From positions 1,826,345 to 1,890,344 of the forward strand of contig CM034613.1 of the NCBI GenBank assembly GCA_020091685.1: a stretch of 64,000 bases of DNA, in the 5' to 3' direction. Made by a program: the position numbers and the translations under genes. Origin of the DNA: Lutjanus erythropterus. Taxonomy: Eukaryota > Chordata > Actinopteri > Lutjaniformes > Lutjanidae. The notes beneath the pieces were generated by a model that searched no databases, was not told where the DNA came from, and saw only the letters and a program-made list of their open reading frames with translations. Each line of letters starts with the position of its first letter. Position 1 is the first letter of the stretch. Shown here in pieces: positions 24,901 through 33,900 of this stretch.

Positions 24901-27900
24901 GAAACTGTACAGGCTCTGAACTGTACTCAAAGTATGGAAGTAAAAAGTACTTATCTGACCGGCACCATTTCTCTGCAGTCAAGTCTCCCTCTCTGTCTGT
25001 TTTGTCTTGTTATGTCATTTTCATCTTTTTATATAGTTTTTGTTCTGTTCCATCTTTTTCAGGGTTTTTTTTTTATGTTATTGTCTTGTGTTATGTCACT
25101 TTTTATTGTGTTGTCTTTGTGTTGTTGTCTTACCCTGGTTTTGTGCTGTCAGATCTTTTATGTCGTTTTTGTTTTGTTACGTCTTCTTCATTTTGTTACG
25201 TTGTTTTTGTCTTGTTGTGTCTTTTACATTGTATTGTCCTGTTATGTCTTATCTTCTTTTTGTCCTGTTAGATCTTTTATGTTGTTTTTGTCTTGTTACA
25301 ACTTTCATTTTATTACATGTTTTTTGTATTGTGACATCTTTTTCATATTGTTATGTTGTTTTTGGTTTTTTACGTCTTTTTTAATTTTGTTACATTGTTT
25401 TTGTCTTGTTATGTCTTTTTAATTTTGTTATATTGTTTCTCTCTTGTTACATCTTTTTCATTTTGTTACATTGTTTTTTTTCTTGTTATGTCTTTAAAGT
25501 TGGTTTTGTCTTCTGACATCCCTTTTCTCTTGTTATGTAGTTTTGGTCTCATTACTTCATTTTTGTCTCGTCATATGTTTTTTGTTACGTCTTTTACATT
25601 GTTTTTGTCTCATTACATTTTACCTTGCTTTTGTCTTGTTACATCTTTTACGTTGCTTTAATCTTTTTATGTCAAATGCAGTAAAACTAAAGTAACAAAC
25701 CTGTTTTGAAAATATAAGAAGTAGAAAGTGCAGATATTTGTGTTAAAATTGAGGGATGAAAAGTAAAAAGTTAAAAATAAATTGTTAAGTAAAGTACAGA
25801 TCCCTGAAAAATCTATTAAGAAGGTTACCAAAGTTTTTCTGCCATGCCCCCCTTTTTGGAAGCCAACAAAAGTTCGAGCGACCCCCCCTCCCCCAAAATT
25901 TTTGTCATTAACAATAATTGAAGACTAGAAGATTAAAAAGAAATTAAAGTCATCAGGATAGAATCAGAAAACTGTTTGGTTATTTCCCTTACATAAATCA
26001 AATTTATTCAACTTTGTTTCACTCTTTATTTCTCCCCTGGTCATTCGTGCCCCGCCTGCAGTGGCCCTGTGTACCCTGACAGAGGCTCGCCCCCCTCTAA
26101 AGAGATTTGAATAACCTCCATGTTGAGTTCAACTTCACATTCAGCCCTAAAGTACCATCAAAGTCAGAGTGTTGTCATGTCCATAAATTCTTTGGTGTTA
26201 TAAAGCGGAGTGAACAATGTGGCTGCTTGGCAACACAAACCAGGCTTGGTTTTGAAATACAGAAAACATGAAGCAGTGAATGATATCTGTTGAGCAATGC
26301 TCAGGGAATATGTCAAATCCAAAATTGAAAATAACAGAAAGATGTAAATGAGTTGGAAGAGGATGATGGGAAAGAGGAAGTGAAAGTCACTGGTTGGTAA
26401 ACAGGAAAAGACACGCAATCTGTAGGTCCAAGAATTCAGGATCATTTTAGTGAAATGTTTGCATGAGCACATGAAACAAAACTATGGTTGGTGCAGCACC
26501 TCCTCCCTCCACAAGCTGCTAATTTTAGCACCCAGCAAAACTAAAATGTTACTGTGGTGTCATCTGTGGCAGCTCACATTGAAACCAGACTGTAAATGTT
26601 CCAGGACCACTCATTCTTTCTGTCATGTTGTTAATTCTCCATGTTGTTGAACATATAATGTAACATCATGAGTGTGTGATCTACTGCTGACTCTGACCCT
26701 GATTAAGACCTGTGTTAGTTGTAACACGTCGGTCATTTTAAATACACATTTCCATGTAAAATAAAAGTTTTTAACTTTGTGCAAACCCCGCAGTGACCCC
26801 AGCGGTGGTTCAAAACTTTTTTGGCATAACTAACATTACTAACTAACATTACATTATCTTACAGTTTCTTTTTCCTGTGCTCATTTTTTTTCTTTTATTT
26901 GAAAGCTAAATAGTTTTACTAATCACAGCACAAATATAATACAAAGCTTCCATACTTTATTTTTTAATTCCTCAAAAGGAAATTGTACCTCCACTGTACC
27001 TCTCTTCTCAGTCTGTGAGGCTCCTGAATTCATCCTCCTTTGAGTTTGATTTGACTTGTGAGTAGTGCTTATGTAAAATAATATGTTATTCTAAATTGGA
27101 GTGAAGTAAACATTCTAATTTGGATCAACTCAAAGCCAAAGCAAAATTCTGGTATAGATTTTTCTGCCAGGACTTAGACCGTTTTGTATGTTAAGAGTAT
27201 TAGGGCCAGGCAAAAGGGGGAAAAAATTAGACAAAGCGCACACTGAGAGGTATAATCACGTAGCTGGATAGTGTACAGGAACATTTGTGCTGAGTATGAA
27301 TAAGAAATCCCCAGGTCCAGATGGGACACACCGCTGAAAGTAGAAAAGACAAACTTACAAGCGAGTAATACAGTAATAAGTAAAGCCATTCTGCCCATAT
27401 TTACAAGTTTGCATCAGTTGTTGGGGGGTCAGGACACACAAAAGATACTGGAGGGAGATAGCAGTGGCAGGATAGCAGACATACAGGACAGCTAAAAGTA
27501 CTGGGAAAGAGGTGAGGATGCAAGGATGTCAGCTACAGCCAAGTGTCTGTAGAGGTCAAGTCAGCTGCTTGGAAGCTAGCTCAATAGTAGGAATGAGACT
27601 CCATTATCTTCCAGTCATCAGATACCCAGCTGGAAGAGTAAGCTGAGAAAAACTCCCCACATTGCCCTTGGGAGTGATTAGAAGAAAGAGGAAATACCCT
27701 GGAAGACCAAGCCCTTGATGTGTTATTAGATAGAGAAAGTGGCTGAGAAGTCCTGCCAATGCCAAGAAAAGGCCGGCCTAAAGGACAGCACAGAGACAGC
27801 CATCATCACCACAGCCAAATACGTCCAGAGGGTAAAACAGTCAGCTCAATGGATACATGGAACGTCAAGCTGTTCACCAGGAACGAAAGAGGCATTTCTC

Positions 27901-30900
27901 ACTGATCCACCTCACCAGGATCTACAGTGAGGACATTGTCCAAATGTCCAGAATAAAGTCGAAATCTCAACTTTATTCTCAAAATGTCAAATTTAAAGAA
28001 ATCTTTAATGTGGTTCTAATAAACTGGTTATGACAAAAACATATGAACAATATGAAATAACAGAAAAATCTCCATACCTTGACAGGTGTCACCCATGACT
28101 TGATGCCCGGATTCACAGGTACATCCCCCTGTCAGTGGACCCCACACTCCATCCACATCACACTCTCTAACAGGTGGAGAAACCTCCACAGCTCCCCTCA
28201 CACAGGAACCTGTCAGGGGCCCCGACCCGGCCCCCGTCCCCTTAAACGATGCCAGGTGAGCCACGACGTCAGGGCACTTCCTGTAGTACAGTCTGATGGA
28301 CGATACCAGCGCACATGTTCCTGAGTAGGAGAAGGCGAGCTGGAAGCCTCTGCGGTTGATGGAGCCCAGGCTCAGAGCCAGGCTGCGCTTCAGGTGGCTG
28401 GGCATTTCCTGCGGATTGACTGTGCGAGGAAACGGCTCGGTCTGGAGGTCCAGGCCATTCCCACCATTTTGGAATCTTCTCATTGGTGTGTCTGTGTCGA
28501 AAAGGTCAACTTGTAGTGGGCTGAGCTGACCAGAGTCCTCCTCCTCCTGGGCTAATGAAATATCCATCAGTAGATGGTGGGCGTCTTTGCGCTCCATCCA
28601 GTGGCTTAGAACAGTTCTCTTGGTGCGATGTCCACACGCCTGGAGCACAGGCACCTGACCCTGTGCGCCCACTGTCAGACGAACTTCACCCCACTGGCAT
28701 GATGGGAAAGAGAACATCAGTGAAAAGTTGCAGGGTAAAGACTCAACAAACTCTGTCCAAGACTGAACTCATGGAAGATACCAGTGGAACATTTAAAACT
28801 GTCAAGTCATAAGGTCGACATAACATTACACAACTGAACTTCAGCCACTCGTGTTATTTAAACTGAGACTGATCACTGATTTAATGTTAGTTGTGACATA
28901 ACATTGTTAAATAAAGAAATGTATCGCTGCCACGCCAGGAAAAGAAAAAAAGGGTCAGTATTGCGTTATAACATGAAAACGTTGTTATAACAAGATGTTT
29001 CATGTTAAAACAAAATATTTTCACATTATTACAATATACAAACCTATCACATTATAACAAGAAACATATTCATGTATAACAGTATATTTTTTATCTTGTC
29101 ATAACCTGAATTGTTTGTCATCATAACATTATAGTGTTGTATAACAATATAGGGGTAACACTTTATATCAAGGTGCTTCTAATAAGCATTAGTTAATAGG
29201 TAATAAGGCCCTTATAACATGCTTATTAGCAGTATCATGTGTTCATGTTTAATATGAGATTATAATTTAACAGTTAACAAAGCATTTTGGGGGCACTGGA
29301 TCCAAAGTGTGAACAATGCTCATTAGGGTTAATTAATGTTCATACAGTTAGTCAGATCAAACAGTTGTCATTATTCAGCAACTAATGAAAATGTATTTTT
29401 ACTGTAAAATGAAATGCAAACTTGACTTTAACTCATCACTTAGCAATCCAACTTACTTGTGAGGTGGGCTCAGAAGTCCATCCCAGTCTGGTCTGTTTGT
29501 TAGAATTAAAGATCTCAACTAAACACAGAAGAGGAGAGAAAATCAAGAGTCACTGTGTTGAATCATACTGACAGAAACACAACAGCAGCACAGAGGAATC
29601 ATACACCTTTATATCAGGAGTCAGACATCCATTTACTTTACATCACACTCTGTCAGTCAGTATGAGGCACATCTTGATTCAGCACACATATTTGTCTTTT
29701 TCCTAAGTGTTTTCAGTTACCATCTCTTCATCAGGGTAGTGTCTGAGGCCACTTCCACTTTCAGGAAATGAAACTGTTTTTATAGAGTTCAGCACATTAC
29801 ATTTGTTCTCACTAAATGGAAATCTTGAGAGAATATTTCTGTCAAAAGAGAACTGAAATAAATCATGGCAAATCAGTTTTGCAACTTGATTTTGACGGAC
29901 TTGAAGTTTGACTTTTTTTTTGTCGTTTACAGTTTTTAACAAGTCTGACAGGAAGGTCATGACAGTCTGTCTGTTAGTGAGTCTCTTGGTCTGTGGGTCC
30001 ACCACTTTGGTCCACACTGAAATATCTCAACACTTGATCTCAACTGAATGGACCGCTGTCACATTTTGTACCGGCAGTCATGGTCTCCAGAGGATGAATC
30101 CCTCTGATTCGATCCTCTGACTTTTCATCGTCCAGAATCATCAGGTCAACATTTGAAGCTGGCCAGTACTTTGATTTATGTGAAAGTGCAGAGGTTGAAG
30201 CTAACACAGCTAACATTAGCCATGCTACAACTGCTGCTGACTTGTCGGTGAAGCGCAAACGAGAGAAGACCCGAAAATATTCAGTGCAGTATGTGGTGCG
30301 GGGCGTCCCTGCTCTGTCTGTCCATCAGCTAAGGCCTAGATTTTCAAACTACACTGGTGGTACTCAAGCTCCCTCTAGTGGTGAACTGAGGAATCTCCTA
30401 AAATTAAAAAAATATAAAAAAAAATATATCAGCAATGTTGTTGTTTCAATATCAGCCTGCTGTATAGTCACATGTATACACATAACGTGAACATACTTCA
30501 TCTATGATTAGTTACAAGCTGAACTGGAAGTGTGTCTGTAGCTGACAACAGTCAACAATAAATAATCTTCTTATCAGGAAAAAAAAACCCTGCCTCGTGT
30601 GTGAACTCTCCGTAGCGTACCTACTGTATTTTAACATCAGACATAATGGTGGCACTGGAGAACGTCATAAATTCTGAGGTGGTAGGTGGTGTAAAAAGTT
30701 TGAGCAAACACTGAGCTGAGGGAGCCATGATCTGAAAAACACGGAAGACTGCTTATCTAAACATCGTGTTAACTGAGGTTGAAACACAAAGGGTAGATTA
30801 GGTCTGGGCACAGGAAGTCTTATATCATTTCCTTTATAAACAATTACTTTCCCCAAAAATTTTTTGGAAACCAGAGTCATGATCATGTTGGTTCCACAGC

Positions 30901-33900
30901 CTTCTTTATTTATTATTCTTTATTTACTATGGATAAATTCAATTGGCCTCACAATTTACAAATTTATGTGGAATTCTATGGATTTTTCTATGCAATGATG
31001 TTTTTTTTGTGTGTATATCCTACTTTTCTCAAATATACTGCAAGTATACTTGTACGTTAAGTGAACTTATCATAATTACAGTTTATAGTTACAGTTTATA
31101 TACAGTTTATATATTATTTTTCCATTCCCAAGTCTACTATTTATGTCTATTTGCAGGCACGTGCAGAGGGGGGGGCGGAGGGTGCTGGAGCACCTGCCCC
31201 TTTGACCCTTGATGCCCAAAGTGCCCTTTTGTCAAAGTGTTTTTTTGTTTGTTTGTTTGTGTGTTTTTTGTAAGTGTATGTGTAAAAGTCTGTCTGTGTG
31301 GCCCAAAATAATAAATAAAACAAAATAATAATAATTCAGATCTACCCTCGGTTGGTCACATGATCCACGTAGATGTGCCCTCACTGCCCAGATGTGCCCT
31401 GTAGCTAAGCGCTGCTAAGCAACGGATCGCCCTCTACGGTTCGGCACGCATGTGATCCACGGACCACATGTGAGCATCATAGTTTAACTGTCACTGTTAC
31501 TTTTGTATAAGTTATAATACCAGAAATCTCAATGCAGAGTTGCAGTGAACAGACAGGACAGATGCTGCTGTGTGCAGCTCATCTCTGTGAAGAGCGACTG
31601 ATTTAAAAGCCATCACATCACCTTGAGTGAAATCCAGACCATAACTTTTTTCACTGATGTAACTCTGCTATCACCAAAGAAACAGATCATAAAACTGTGA
31701 TGTTCATTGAAACTTTGGTGATATCAGCTGTCTTAACTTCTACACAGCTCCTCTCTGCTCACCGGTGCAGCTCTGTCTCATCCCGTCTGTGACACAGTGT
31801 GTCTGCTGATTGATTGATCAGGACTTCTAACCAATCAGATGTGCTGCTGTAGGCGGGACATTGAGCCAGACTACAGAGCATAGTTGTGTATTATACTGTA
31901 CAGTGTATAATGATCTAATATATGTATAGTATATACATAGTACAGCACTGTATAAGTTTGAAGTTTTTAATATTATTACCATTATCATTACTATTATCAT
32001 TATTATTACATTACATAACTATGGTGATAATTACAGACAGACAAAGATTAGAGACAAGTGCATTTTTAAAATAATTTAACCCTAATCCCACCACTTTTTT
32101 CTTTTTTGCTGATCCGAAAAATGATCTGATCCGTGACTCAAAACCGTGATAACGATCCGTGAGCATCCTGTGTGTGTGTCTGACTCTGCACACACCTCTC
32201 ATAAGTTATAGCTGCTAGTTAACCACACACAGCGTGCTGAGAGGAAAAAGTGTGTCAGGCTTCTTTTTGTTTATACGTTTCTTTTGTCATGGGCAAAGTG
32301 CATTAGAGATCTGTATCATTTTAATGTCAAGTGAGTTACAGTGTTTTTCCTTTGTTTCTAGAGGCAATGAGGCTTTGGCTGTTATTTCACTAAAACTATG
32401 CAATGTACATGCATATTCACATAATTATGGACTATTACAGTATAAATACAACAACAATAACAATAATAATTAGAAGAATTTGAATTGTGATTTTCTCAAC
32501 CTCTCATTTAAACATATCAGTACTTGTTTCTAACATTTGTATATATACACACAAATTCAATATAATATGCATAAATATAAAATATATAACTTTTATAACT
32601 TTGCTGTCTTGCGCAAAGCGGATAGTCAAACTGAATAAAAGCACAAATACATTTAAATACATGATTTCTATATCATTTAATTCTTTTTTTTACTTTATTC
32701 TTAGCACTACAAATAATAAAGGGCAGATTATGAACCAGCACCATGGAGCAAATTCGTGGCCCCCTTTTAACTTTGAGCACCTGCCCCTCCAAAGGTCTCT
32801 GCACGGCCCTGTCTATTTGTTATACTTGAAAAATACCTTTAACTATACATTAAGTAGATTTTTTTTACATTACCACATAACATTTCTTTATAAATCAAAT
32901 CAAATCAAACCAAAAGGTTTTGTACATATAAGATGTAATATAAGAACATAACATGACTACCTTAAAGATGCCAATGTGTGAGAATTTAAATAGACTAATC
33001 TATCAAACAAGTACTTAAACTTTCTATATAAGGCATGAATACTTCATTTTACTTTTATTAAAGAGATCTTGGTAAAAAAAAAAAAAAAAAAAAAAGAACA
33101 AGTGTAAATAAAATACATTTAGACTTTTCTATATGTTTTTGTATAAGTTAAGTATATTTTACTATAATTTTGTCAAGTATATGTCAAATAAGTACATGAA
33201 AAGGTAGTCAACCCCAGTACTTGAGTCAAAGTATAGATACTCTTGGTTAAATATTAATCAACTACAAGTGAAAGTTGATCAGTCAAATTTTTACTCAAGT
33301 TAAAGTACTAGAGTATTTGCCTTTATATAATGTATATAGTATATATATTAATTATAACACCGGCCCTACCCAATGTGGCGCCCTAGGCGAGATGTTATAT
33401 GGCGCCCCCCTCCATCGGCAATTTACATACGCCTACAAAATAAATCGAATAGCATTGTTTTTACCATTGTCTTTAAGACTCCTCCAGCTACAGAAATATA
33501 AAACTATTTTTTAAGTTATTTGCTGATTAACATACCATGTTGAGGCTAATCGCTCAGAAGCGAGTAGTCTTAGTCTTTCTCCTGCCGTCACCATTACAGA
33601 GTTTAGTTTGAATGAAAGAGGGAGAGCTTGCTTGTTCTTGTTACAGAGCACATCTGGATGATGTATTTCTGCTTTTTCTGCTTTTTCTGCATTTTGTATA
33701 ATTTTGTCAAGTATACCTCAGATACTTGTACACAGAAGTACATAAAAAGTAAAGTGAAAGGACACTCTCTTATTTTTAGTTTAAAAGAAGTATACTAATA
33801 ACACACTCAGTGTGGTTGTGTTTAGACACCTGAACTACTTGGTTGGGTCTGGGAAAAGATCATGGTTTGAGTTAGAATAAGTATGTTAATTATTTAGTTT

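Noticed and set aside
24790-25661. Long overlapping plus-strand open frames rich in Phe, Leu, Cys and Val
   Set aside because: They are produced by a T-rich minisatellite that is open in several frames; no conserved motif or splice structure.
27420-27950. A possible old gene or LINE fragment in receptor intron 3
   Set aside because: Composition is unlike its surroundings but no recognisable domain or element end was found, so it was left as undetermined.
28079-28812. Plus-strand open frames opposite receptor exon 3
   Set aside because: They mirror a GC-richer coding exon and have no homology of their own.
30040-30258. A minus-strand open frame starting like a secreted protein
   Set aside because: It lies within a dispersed fish repeat and has no splice partners or family resemblance.
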